A stretch of 64,000 nt of DNA from Clostridiales bacterium (lineage in GTDB: Bacteria; Bacillota; Clostridia; Christensenellales; Aristaeellaceae), in contig SVGM01000004.1 in assembly GCA_015056365.1 (NCBI GenBank), forward strand, positions 117,783 through 181,782. The letters are read 5' to 3'. The notes under the pieces are model-generated. The model was not told the origin of the DNA. It saw only the letters and a program-made list of their open reading frames with translations, and made no database searches. Below, piece after piece: positions 26,223 to 33,818 of this stretch; the stretch's first letter is position 1, and every line of letters begins with the position of its first letter. Both the position numbers and the translations under genes were made by a program.

Positions 26223-28166
26223 ATGGATCTGACTGCGATCCTACCTGAGGGCAACAGCTTCCATTTTTGGGAAACAAACTGTACGTATTCGCGGTTTCTG
26301 TACGTAGACGGCAACCATCCAAACGCATCTGATGACAACGACGGCAGCGAAGCCGCACCCTTCAAGACTATCAACAGGGCTGCGCAGCTGGCCGTACCGG
26401 GCACAAAGGTGCTGATTCAGGCAGGTACGTACCGGGAGAGCGTACACCCTGCCCAAGGCGGCACGGACCCCGAGCACATGATCTGTTATGAAGCGGTGGG
26501 TGAAGTAATCGTCAGTGCTTCCGAGGAAGTAACAGACTTCTTCCCCAGCACCGGCTGGCGTCGCAGCGCCAATTTCGGCGTTGATGAGAGCACCGCTGGT
26601 CTGAAGATTTGGGCTCATGCGCTGAGTCCGGATATGTTCCGTGGCTATAATCCCTTCAACGCTGTGAATATCCTCCATGACCGGCTGTTTATCGAGTATG
26701 ACAAAACGGATATGACCACCTACCTCAACCGCCGCGGCTGCGTATTCTGTGACGGCGTGGCGCTGACGCAGGTAGCACTCTATCATCAGATGTCCCAGCA
26801 GGAGAATTCCTACTGGGTGGAGGCCAACGGCCAAACCGTACACTTCCGCCTGAAGGGCGATGCCGACCCCGCGGATCACAAGATCGAAATCACCGTCCGC
26901 GAGCAGTGTTTCGCTCCAGTCATCCCCTTCCTGAACTATATCAAAGTCAAAGGCCTGATTTGCGAGCACGCGGCTACCGGCGCGCCTGTACCCCAGCGCG
27001 GCGCCATCTCCTGCTTCCGTGGCCACCACTGGGTGATCGAGGATTGTCAGGTGAACTGGTCCAACGGCGTGGCCATCGATGTAGGCAACGAATGCTGGCA
27101 TCATGAACACACGCCGAATGAGATCATCGGCCATTCCGTCATCCGCGGCTGCACCATTCGTGATGCGGGCGTTTGCGGCATCGCAGGTCTGTTTGCCACC
27201 CATCTGCTTATCGAGGATAATGTGATCGAAGGCACCGGCTGGCAGAAAATGGAGCTTTCCTGGGAGGCAGGCGCCATCAAGCTGCACAACAGTGTGGACG
27301 GGCTCATCCGCCGCAATATCTTCCGCAATACCTTCCGAGCAGATCATCTTTGGCTGGACTGTGGCAACGAAAACAACCGCATCACCAGCAATCTCTTCCT
27401 TAACGGCATCGAGCAGCGCGAAGCGATCTTCATCGAATGCACAAGGGACGGCATCAACCTGATCGACAACAACATCATCTGGAACGTGGAAGGCCGCTTT
27501 GACCCCAAGAAGGTGCCGGTTGAGCCCGGTTCCTCCGGCTGGTACAAGCTGCGCGAGGACGACACAGTCAACGGCTATGCCATCTACGGCGAAGGCACCG
27601 ACCGGCTATATATCGCCCACAACCTGATCGGCAACTGCCGTCACAGCGGCTATTACGCCAAGCCCGTGGGCTTCCGCATGCATAGCTTTGAGCGCGGCGG
27701 CACCTCCCGCAAAGCGAAGATCATCAACAATATCTTCTACGACTGCGGCGAAGCAGCCATCGTCTTCCCCACGGATGACAACACAGCCGAGGGGAACTTG
27801 TACGTGAAGATGCGCGGCGGTTACCTGCGGGTGATGTATCCTGCGCCAGAGACCTGTCTGCATCTGCCCGCCTGGCAGGAGTTCTATGGCTTTGATATGA
27901 ACGGTCAGAATGCCTGGTTCAACATTGACCTGGACGAAGAAAATGGCGTAATCAGCGTACAGGAATGCGACGAGAAGCCTTTCAGCATGCCTCAGCAGAT
28001 CCAGCGTCTGAACCTGAAGATGCAGCCTGAGCTGATCGGAACCGTGGCGGCTGACATTCACGTAAACGTTGACGTGAATGAGGAAACACGTGCAGAAGAT
28101 GCTGTGTTCCCCGGCCCGTTTGTTACGCTGCTTGGCGATCATCCCCTGAAGGGATACAAGCCGTAA
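26223..28166 (+). CDS. Right-handed parallel beta-helix protein, probable carbohydrate-active
   Basis: A 647-residue protein. The N-terminus has the DUF1565-type start RFLYVDGNHPNASDDNDGSE and PFKTINRAAQLAVPGTKVLI, typical of pectin-lyase-fold proteins. From about 230 to 520 it shows repeated beta-helix rungs (CTIRDAGVCGIAGLFATHLL; DNVIEGTGW; NSVDGLIRRNIFRNTFRAD; NIIWNVEGR). No signal peptide or lipobox, so it seems cytoplasmic. It may be a polysaccharide lyase, glycosidase or epimerase; catalytic residues cannot be assigned by eye. Start ATG 26223 has AAAGGAACGG upstream. Reached by readthrough of the terminator after the binding-protein gene. Confidence 0.85.
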   Translation: MDLTAILPEGNSFHFWETNCTYSRFLYVDGNHPNASDDNDGSEAAPFKTINRAAQLAVPGTKVLIQAGTYRESVHPAQGGTDPEHMICYEAVGEVIVSASEEVTDFFPSTGWRRSANFGVDESTAGLKIWAHALSPDMFRGYNPFNAVNILHDRLFIEYDKTDMTTYLNRRGCVFCDGVALTQVALYHQMSQQENSYWVEANGQTVHFRLKGDADPADHKIEITVREQCFAPVIPFLNYIKVKGLICEHAATGAPVPQRGAISCFRGHHWVIEDCQVNWSNGVAIDVGNECWHHEHTPNEIIGHSVIRGCTIRDAGVCGIAGLFATHLLIEDNVIEGTGWQKMELSWEAGAIKLHNSVDGLIRRNIFRNTFRADHLWLDCGNENNRITSNLFLNGIEQREAIFIECTRDGINLIDNNIIWNVEGRFDPKKVPVEPGSSGWYKLREDDTVNGYAIYGEGTDRLYIAHNLIGNCRHSGYYAKPVGFRMHSFERGGTSRKAKIINNIFYDCGEAAIVFPTDDNTAEGNLYVKMRGGYLRVMYPAPETCLHLPAWQEFYGFDMNGQNAWFNIDLDEENGVISVQECDEKPFSMPQQIQRLNLKMQPELIGTVAADIHVNVDVNEETRAEDAVFPGPFVTLLGDHPLKGYKP

Positions 28167-28204
28167 TCCTCCATCCTGCTTTGACAGCCAACGAATTGTG
28201 TAGG

Positions 28205-28237
28205 ACGGCGTGACTTTGGTCGCGCCGTTTTCCTTTT
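28205..28237 (+). terminator. Terminator of the importer/beta-helix operon
   Basis: ACGGCG / CGCCGT arms around a 12-base loop, then TTTCCTTTT, shortly after the beta-helix gene stop. Confidence 0.7.
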
Positions 28238-28265
28238 ATACCGTTCGTTCAGAAGCAGCGTACAG

Positions 28266-28296
28266 CAAAACAGCCCGGGCTTTGTTGCCCGGGCTG
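28266..28296 (-). terminator. Probable terminator of the minus-strand HEYGH gene run
   Basis: Perfect ten-base arms CAGCCCGGGC / GCCCGGGCTG with a six-base loop; on the minus strand the tail is TTTTGC. Confidence 0.6.
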
Positions 28297-28462
28297 CTGC
28301 CTTGGAAAACATACGATTCAAAATCGAAATTTCATGAAGATATCATCAACAATCCAACAAATCAAAAAATGATGTATGCGCTCTATTTTGTTATTGCAAT
28401 CCAGTTCTTGCACCAAGGAATCTGTGTCTCAGGCTTTGCTTTCGGAAGAAAAGCTGGCGCGG

Positions 28463-28879
28463 TTAGTCCCAGATTGCTTCTTCGCCAGTGACCCATTCAC
28501 CCCATTTGCTTGCCCATGCCTCTACAAAGCATGCTGCATATGGTAAATGTTTTGTTCTTCGCAGCTTTGCAAAATAGGGCATATTTCCCCACGCGACAGA
28601 AATAATCCCAACAAACAACATCAATGGTCCCAGGACAAGTGATTGAATGGCATGTCCATATTCATGAACACGAATCAGTTCGGAATTACTTTGACTGTCA
28701 ACCGGAGTGAAAATAAACAATCCCAAACTCAATCCTCCATGATGATTCCATTGCGTATCGATGCAGCCGCGGTACATTCTATGATTACGCTTTCTGTTGG
28801 CAAGGAAGAATCCAAGGCCAATTAGTGTCTGTGGCAATCCCCATGTACATTGAAGGAGAACAAACAAGAATTTTTTCAT
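28463..28879 (-). CDS. Small membrane protein with HEYGH motif
   Basis: A 138-residue protein that I do not recognise at family level. It has a hydrophobic start (KFLFVLLQCTWGLPQTLIGLGFFL), a soluble middle containing the zinc-protease-like RVHEYGHAIQSLVLG about residue 75, and a second hydrophobic segment right after it (GPLMLFVGIISVAWG). HExxH next to a membrane helix is seen in several small membrane metalloproteases, but the rest of a catalytic site is not obvious. ATG 28879 is chosen as MKKFLF is a typical start and GGAAGGAAAG lies upstream. The gene is visibly AT-richer than its surroundings. Confidence 0.7.
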   Translation of the reverse strand: MKKFLFVLLQCTWGLPQTLIGLGFFLANRKRNHRMYRGCIDTQWNHHGGLSLGLFIFTPVDSQSNSELIRVHEYGHAIQSLVLGPLMLFVGIISVAWGNMPYFAKLRRTKHLPYAACFVEAWASKWGEWVTGEEAIWD

Positions 28880-28934
28880 CGTATTCTTTCCTTCCACCTG
28901 ATCAGCTTAGTTTCTTTGTTTCGGAAAAACGGAC

Positions 28935-29834
28935 TCAGTTTCCCTTGGCGATCAGCGCGTTGACCTCCTCCAGCGTAGGCGGATTCAGAGGCAAGGGGAA
29001 ACGAGAGATGGCGATGCCGCTGCATGCACTAGCGAAGCGAACCAGCTCATCATCTGACATTTCATGCAACAGGGCGTATACACAACCGGCTTTGTAGGTA
29101 TCGCCGGCGCCCAAGGTGCTCTTGACCTCCACGGAGAAGGGCTTCATGCGTTTGATGGGTTCACCGCGGCGGCCATAAAGCATTTCACCGCCACCGGAGG
29201 TAATGATAACGAGACCTTCGGCCGTCTCCTGCAGGAGCGCCATCACGTCCTCTTTATCCATCCCCTGATAATGCTGGCTCAGGCATTCGCCGGAGACTAC
29301 GTTCACCGCAGCGTGACGATGCAAAAACGAATCGTGAGGGCTGTCGATGGTCACATAGGGGATGCCCAACTTGATGCACAATTCTGCCACCAGATTGGAT
29401 TCTTCCCGGAAGAAGGGATCAACCGCAGCGGCGCGGCAGCCGATCAGATCTTCCTCGCGGGGGGTGTTCCACCATTTCTCCTCACCGCTGAAAAGCGTTT
29501 GGAACCGGCCCATGGGAGAACGCACCAAACCGGCGATGACCACATAGTCCATCACGCCGTCATCCTGGGTGAAGTGCAGCGGAGAAAGATCCACGGTTTT
29601 GTTCATATAAAAGTCCCGCAGCATGGGTGCCACCTTGGTGCCGATGTGGGTGCCGGCCATACGCACGCTGACGCCCAGAGAACTGAGCACCGTGCATGCC
29701 GTGCCGGTTTCGCCGCCGGGCAGGAAGTACTGCGCATCGATCTCGGAATACTCATCCGGCTTGAGAAAGCCGCCCCGCAGAAGGAAAGAATGGGTTCCCA
29801 GCACCTGACCGAAAAGATAGGCTTCCGCTTTCAT
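28935..29834 (-). CDS. PfkB family carbohydrate kinase
   Basis: A 299-residue ribokinase-fold sugar kinase. Diagnostic is the C-terminal PfkB signature VKSTLGAGDTYKAGCVYAL about residue 243, with the anion hole and catalytic Asp in GAGD. The N-terminal GG pattern is FLPGGETGTACTVLSSLG. Family members phosphorylate ribose, fructose, KDG, or nucleosides; the substrate here is not clear. AAGGAGG precedes the ATG. It lies 29 bases after the flavin reductase gene, so it is likely on the TetR transcript, yet its function suits the surrounding sugar locus. Confidence 0.93.
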   Translation of the reverse strand: MKAEAYLFGQVLGTHSFLLRGGFLKPDEYSEIDAQYFLPGGETGTACTVLSSLGVSVRMAGTHIGTKVAPMLRDFYMNKTVDLSPLHFTQDDGVMDYVVIAGLVRSPMGRFQTLFSGEEKWWNTPREEDLIGCRAAAVDPFFREESNLVAELCIKLGIPYVTIDSPHDSFLHRHAAVNVVSGECLSQHYQGMDKEDVMALLQETAEGLVIITSGGGEMLYGRRGEPIKRMKPFSVEVKSTLGAGDTYKAGCVYALLHEMSDDELVRFASACSGIAISRFPLPLNPPTLEEVNALIAKGN

Positions 29835-29863
29835 GTGAAATCCTCCTTAAAATGTTGTAAAAC

Positions 29864-30550
29864 TTATTTTGCAGTTCCGTTCACCTGACGGATATACTCC
29901 TCTTTAGGGATCATGGGCGTTTCCAGTTCCGCGATCGTTTCAGCAGAGAGAGTCAGCGAAACGGCGTATTCCTCGCCGGCTTCTTCAAAACGCTTCAAAA
30001 GCGGGTCGGCGACAATCGCCGCTGCCGGGACATTCAGCATGGGCGTTTCCGGAACGCAAATCATGTCCGGCCCACCGAAGCAAACATCGCACATCTTCCT
30101 TAGACCATCAAAGTTGCCGTCCCAGTCCGGGAAACCGCAGCCGCATATGACCAGCGTGTGCATTTTGGAGAAATCCACCAAGGCTTCATGGCGAACGGTT
30201 CCGTCCGCTTGCTGCACCATGTTCATTTTGACCAGCGGTATGGTACGATCCAGCACGGCCTTGAGATGGGAAGGCATGCCATAGCAATACAGCGGAAAAC
30301 TCCAGATGATCAAATCTGCATTGCGGTACAGATCCAGAATATCGTTCTGGTCATCCTGAATCACGCAATGACCGTCCAGCCGCTGCCAACAGCCGAAGCA
30401 GCCACGGCACGGGGCAATGGTTTTCTCCATCACGTTGATGATGTGTACTTCGTGTTCCTGTTTTTTGTTCATGCCCCGCAAAAAGGCGTCAGTCAGCCGG
30501 AACGTGTCGCTTTTCTTTTTGGGGCTTCCGTTCAGCACAAGAATTTTCAT
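29864..30550 (-). CDS. Flavodoxin-fold NAD(P)H-dependent FMN reductase
   Basis: A 228-residue flavoprotein of the NADPH-dependent FMN reductase/flavodoxin superfamily. The FMN phosphate loop is NGSPKKKSDTFRL, and the ring-binding region is SFPLYCYGMPSHLKAVLDR. Residues about 47-56 hold a CRGCFGCW cluster motif as in iron-sulfur flavoproteins, though the full ligand set is not certain. Its start overlaps the TetR stop by four bases (ATGA), so the two are coupled. The likely role is quinone, nitro-compound or other electrophile detoxification under TetR control. Confidence 0.88.
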   Translation of the reverse strand: MKILVLNGSPKKKSDTFRLTDAFLRGMNKKQEHEVHIINVMEKTIAPCRGCFGCWQRLDGHCVIQDDQNDILDLYRNADLIIWSFPLYCYGMPSHLKAVLDRTIPLVKMNMVQQADGTVRHEALVDFSKMHTLVICGCGFPDWDGNFDGLRKMCDVCFGGPDMICVPETPMLNVPAAAIVADPLLKRFEEAGEEYAVSLTLSAETIAELETPMIPKEEYIRQVNGTAK

Positions 30551-31146
30551 GGCTGTTTCACCTCGTTCGCTGCAATAAAGTATCGGGCAAACTGCTCAAT
30601 CCTCTCCAGGACTTCCTCTTTTCTGTCCGGCTCGCGGGTGCATAGATGGACGAGGGACGTGATGGGCGATGTGAAAGCAAATGCGAGCATGGCAGGATCC
30701 GTTTGTTTCAGCAGGCCGCTTTGCATCATCTTTTCAAAAAGCACTGTGAAGATATTGGCGGTGCCCTCCAAAAAGTGCTTGGTGGCCAGCTTGCATACCC
30801 GTTCATCGTGGAACTGCTCGGTCAGTAGCAGCTTTCTTGTCAGGATGATTTGGGGATCATGAACGGTAAAGCCGATCAGCTGCATGGTCAGTGTAACCAG
30901 TTCTTCGCAGGACGTAGGCGTCTGCGGCAGATTGTCTGTGGAGCCAAACCGCTGGGCATAATAGGCTTCCATTTTGTCAAGCAGCGCGTTCCATATATCC
31001 TCTTTGCTTTGATAATGCTTATACAGGGCAGATTTGCTCAAGCCAAGCTGTGCGGCCAGATCACGCAGGTTGGTGCCTTTGTAGCCGTTTTCGGCGAACA
31101 TCGTCAGCGCCTCGTTCAAAATGCGGTTTTTTGTTGAGTTTTCCAT
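30547..31146 (-). CDS. TetR family transcriptional repressor
   Basis: A 199-residue repressor. The N-terminal helix-turn-helix is textbook: NRILNEALTMFAENGYKGTNLRDLAAQLGLSK, then SALYKHYQSKEDIW (broken here across two pieces). The C-terminal helical part binds a ligand and dimerises. ATG 31146 has GGAGG five bases upstream; the longer frame to 31218 runs through the promoter and operator. It is translationally coupled to the flavin reductase gene. A palindromic operator sits in its own promoter, so it should repress itself and the reductase. Confidence 0.94.
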   Translation of the reverse strand: MENSTKNRILNEALTMFAENGYKGTNLRDLAAQLGLSKSALYKHYQSKEDIWNALLDKMEAYYAQRFGSTDNLPQTPTSCEELVTLTMQLIGFTVHDPQIILTRKLLLTEQFHDERVCKLATKHFLEGTANIFTVLFEKMMQSGLLKQTDPAMLAFAFTSPITSLVHLCTREPDRKEEVLERIEQFARYFIAANEVKQP

Positions 31147-31168
31147 GATAACCTCCATAAAAACCAAA

Positions 31169-31219
31169 AGTGACCGCTTGGACACCTTTAGTATAGTGAC
31201 CAAGTGGTCACTTGTCAAG
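31169..31219 (-). promoter_or_regulatory. Autoregulated promoter and operator of the TetR gene
   Basis: On the minus strand consensus TTGACA (31219-31214), an 18-base spacer and TATACT (31195-31190). The operator AGTGACCA-AG-TGGTCACT (31195-31212), with perfect eight-base arms, fills the spacer. A second, imperfect copy, GTGACCGCTTGGACAC, lies just downstream (about 31170-31185). Confidence 0.85.
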
Positions 31220-31392
31220 TTCTGGTTCTTTTTTCGGCATCATCCATACGATGAACAGCATTCCGTCCTTGCTTCTCTTAGCAAATCCGCAAACAAAAAC
31301 AAGCGAAACCTGATCGAAACGCCACGAATCGCTTGTTCTCATTTGTTTCGCCAAGCCTGCCAAGGCTGGCTCTTTTTCTTTTCCGTTTTGGA

Positions 31393-32712
31393 TTATGCGA
31401 AGGCGAACCAGTCCAGCGTCAAGCTGCCGGTAAGCTTCAGTGTCATGTCATGTTCACCGCCCTCATGCGTAAGCGGCAGGGTCACCTCGGTGAAGTCCTT
31501 CAGGCTTTCGCCCAGCGTCACTTCGCCTGCCTGCTGGCCGTCCACCAGCACCTCCACCTTCGCGCCACCTTCGCCCTTGACGAAGAAGGTCAGAGTGCTG
31601 TTGGCAGTCAGGTCGTATACATGGGGATAATGGACGCATTGGGTGCCCTCAGTCTGCTGGATGCCGAAACCAACGTGTTCATCGCCGTTCTTCAGCTCCA
31701 CCTTGCGCAGCCCTGGGGTATCCATGCGCATATAGCACTCCGCCTCGATCCGGTCCCAGCGGGCGCAGTACTGCCCCACGCCGCAGCGGCGGATATCCTT
31801 ATCGAAGGTCAGCGTGCCATCGTCGCACACATGCAGGTACATCAGATAGCTCTTGCGGTAGAAGGGGCTTTCCGCGCCATGGCTCACCGCATAGAACCAC
31901 TGGCCGTGCCATTCCAGGAAGCTGCCGTGGTCAATGAAGGCGCGCCCGTCGGGGTAATGTGGAACATCTGCACCGATGTTGCCCCGGAAGATATACGGGC
32001 CAAGGCGCTCCTTGGAGGTGGCATAGCGACCCGCCCAGTAGAGATACCAGGTATCGCCGTAGCGGAACGCCTCCGCTTGGTCAGAGCGCAGCACGCCCAG
32101 CAATTCGGTGGGATCGTCCTCAGAGGGATAGACCGGCACCTTGCGGGCCGTACCGGGAACCACCTCGGTCATGCTCTTATCCAGCTGCATGGCCCAGTAG
32201 TGATCCGTCCAGTCGCTGCCAAACACGATCCACGCACGATCGTCGTCCTCGTCCGGGAGAATGATATCCGGATCGTAGGAGTTGGTGGGCGTAATACCTT
32301 CGGGAAGGATAGGCGTCTTGCCGCGGGCATCCACAAAGGGGCCGTCCGGGCGGTCGCTGACGGCCACACCGGTGGAATAACCCTGATAGGAATAATAGAG
32401 ATAATACTTGCCGTCATAAGGGCTCTTGACCACGTCGCATGCCCAGCAATCCTCGGAATCATCCGGCAGATAGGTATCCTTGCGGTCCAGAGTCTTCTTA
32501 CACTGCCAGTGAATCAAATCCTCGCTGTACATCACGAACCAGTCGCGCATAATGAAACGGTCCTTGCCGTCGTCGTGGCCTACGTACACATACATGGCCT
32601 CATTTCCGGTGTCGGGATTGGTAAAGATCTTGATATGCGGATCCGGAAAGCGATTGTTCTCCGCGCCTACAGGATTCAAGGGATTGTTGATTCTTTCGTT
32701 GTCAGCACGCAT
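31393..32712 (-). CDS. Glycoside hydrolase family 43 enzyme with C-terminal CBM6-like domain
   Basis: A 439-residue glycosidase. Residues about 15-320 form the five-bladed GH43 propeller: FPDPHIKIF at the start (catalytic base Asp), ACDVVKSPYDGKYYLYYS and SYDPDIILPDEDDDRAW (pKa-modulating Asp), and further on DQAEAFRYGDTWYLYWAG (putative acid Glu). Residues about 325-439 form a beta-sandwich like CBM6 (WDRIEAECYMRM; GGEHDMTLKLTGSLTLDWFAF). It has no signal peptide. Expected activities are arabinofuranosidase, xylosidase or galactosidase. It lies 38 bases after the AraC gene and is its probable target. Confidence 0.9.
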   Translation of the reverse strand: MRADNERINNPLNPVGAENNRFPDPHIKIFTNPDTGNEAMYVYVGHDDGKDRFIMRDWFVMYSEDLIHWQCKKTLDRKDTYLPDDSEDCWACDVVKSPYDGKYYLYYSYQGYSTGVAVSDRPDGPFVDARGKTPILPEGITPTNSYDPDIILPDEDDDRAWIVFGSDWTDHYWAMQLDKSMTEVVPGTARKVPVYPSEDDPTELLGVLRSDQAEAFRYGDTWYLYWAGRYATSKERLGPYIFRGNIGADVPHYPDGRAFIDHGSFLEWHGQWFYAVSHGAESPFYRKSYLMYLHVCDDGTLTFDKDIRRCGVGQYCARWDRIEAECYMRMDTPGLRKVELKNGDEHVGFGIQQTEGTQCVHYPHVYDLTANSTLTFFVKGEGGAKVEVLVDGQQAGEVTLGESLKDFTEVTLPLTHEGGEHDMTLKLTGSLTLDWFAFA

Positions 32713-32750
32713 ATTTTCTACCTCCTGTATGGTCCGCAGGATTCCTAAGG

Positions 32751-33587
32751 CTACGCCAGAGCAGATTCCGCAACATCCAGCGCGATCGGATCATCCACAT
32801 TGATAAACTTCGCGCGGTATTGCTTTGGCGCCATGTGGCAGTGTGCCATAAACGCCCGGTGAAAGGTGCGGGGATTGCCGTAGCCGCACAGGTATACGAT
32901 CTGGGAAATGGAATAGGATGGATCGCGCAGAAGGAAGCAGGCGCGGTCGATGCGCAGATTGTTGATATACTGGCGGAAATTGATATGCAGCTGCTGGGAA
33001 AAGATATGAGACAGATGAATCCTGCTGATGCCCAGCGCGCGGGCCGTGCTTTCCAGGGACAAGGGTTCGGTAAAATGCTCAGAAATATACTGAAGCACCT
33101 GACAGGACAGGCCGCCCTGCATATGCTTTTCCATCAGCTGGAGCCTGGTGCAGGAAAACAAATATGCAAGGAACAAATGGAGATAGCCAAGCCGCAAGGG
33201 ATGATCCGGCTTAGTGGTGATCCCCTGCATACTGCGAATCAGATCATCCATCTCCGACGGCTTTGTTTCGCTGCTCAGCAAGGGATTGGCCAGCGTCATG
33301 CTGCGAAAGCTGTGGGTAAACTCCGAAATGGTATCCGGCGAAAAAATCAGCGCTAACCCTTGCGCATCCTCGGATACAAAATCATAGCTGTGGGGAATGC
33401 TCGGGAAGGCAACGGCGATATCGCCGGGCGTAACAACCACTTTTTTCTCAGCGATGGTAAGAATCAGGTATCCCTTGGTAACGCAAACGATCTCCACTAC
33501 ATCATGGACATGGGATGGGAAGGGATGCTCACAAATTCCACCGACAAAAACATCCTCTGAACGCTGTTCATAAAATACAGGAGGCAC
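32751..33587 (-). CDS. AraC family regulator (second)
   Basis: A 278-residue regulator. The cupin sensor (about 15-90) includes FPSHVHDVVEIVCVTKGYLIL and VTPGDIAVAFPSIPHSYDF. The double helix-turn-helix follows about 175-270: LSLESTARALGISRIHLSHIF and SISQIVYLCGYGNPRTFHRAF. The start is GTG with GGAGAGG upstream. It is divergent from the GH43/esterase operon at 33819 and upstream of its own GH43 gene, so it is placed to regulate both. Confidence 0.93.
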   Translation of the reverse strand: MPPVFYEQRSEDVFVGGICEHPFPSHVHDVVEIVCVTKGYLILTIAEKKVVVTPGDIAVAFPSIPHSYDFVSEDAQGLALIFSPDTISEFTHSFRSMTLANPLLSSETKPSEMDDLIRSMQGITTKPDHPLRLGYLHLFLAYLFSCTRLQLMEKHMQGGLSCQVLQYISEHFTEPLSLESTARALGISRIHLSHIFSQQLHINFRQYINNLRIDRACFLLRDPSYSISQIVYLCGYGNPRTFHRAFMAHCHMAPKQYRAKFINVDDPIALDVAESALA

Positions 33588-33653
33588 GGCTGACCTCTCC
33601 TTTCCAGTTCGGGGATCAACGGATATTGCAACAATGTTTCCTAACTTTTCTCC

Positions 33654-33682
33654 ATTGTATACAAAACGAAGAATTTTGTAAA
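33654..33682 (-). promoter_or_regulatory. Promoter of the second AraC gene
   Basis: On the minus strand TTTACA, a 17-base spacer and TACAAT. Confidence 0.65.
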
Positions 33683-33723
33683 GAGAAAAGGATCATTTTG
33701 TCTGGTAAATTTGCAAATTAGCG

Positions 33724-33752
33724 TTGCTGTAACAGAATATGCCATATATAAT
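33724..33752 (+). promoter_or_regulatory. Promoter of the GH43-esterase operon
   Basis: TTGCTG (33724-33729), a 17-base spacer and TATAAT (33747-33752). It is divergent from the AraC promoter 42 bases away; the AT-rich stretch between the two -35 boxes is where a regulator would bind. Confidence 0.65.
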
Positions 33753-33818
33753 TGTCTTAAAGTAAACTGTACATTTATACCCTTCTGCTCTTCTTCCAAG
33801 TTAGAAAGGAGCTTGTTC

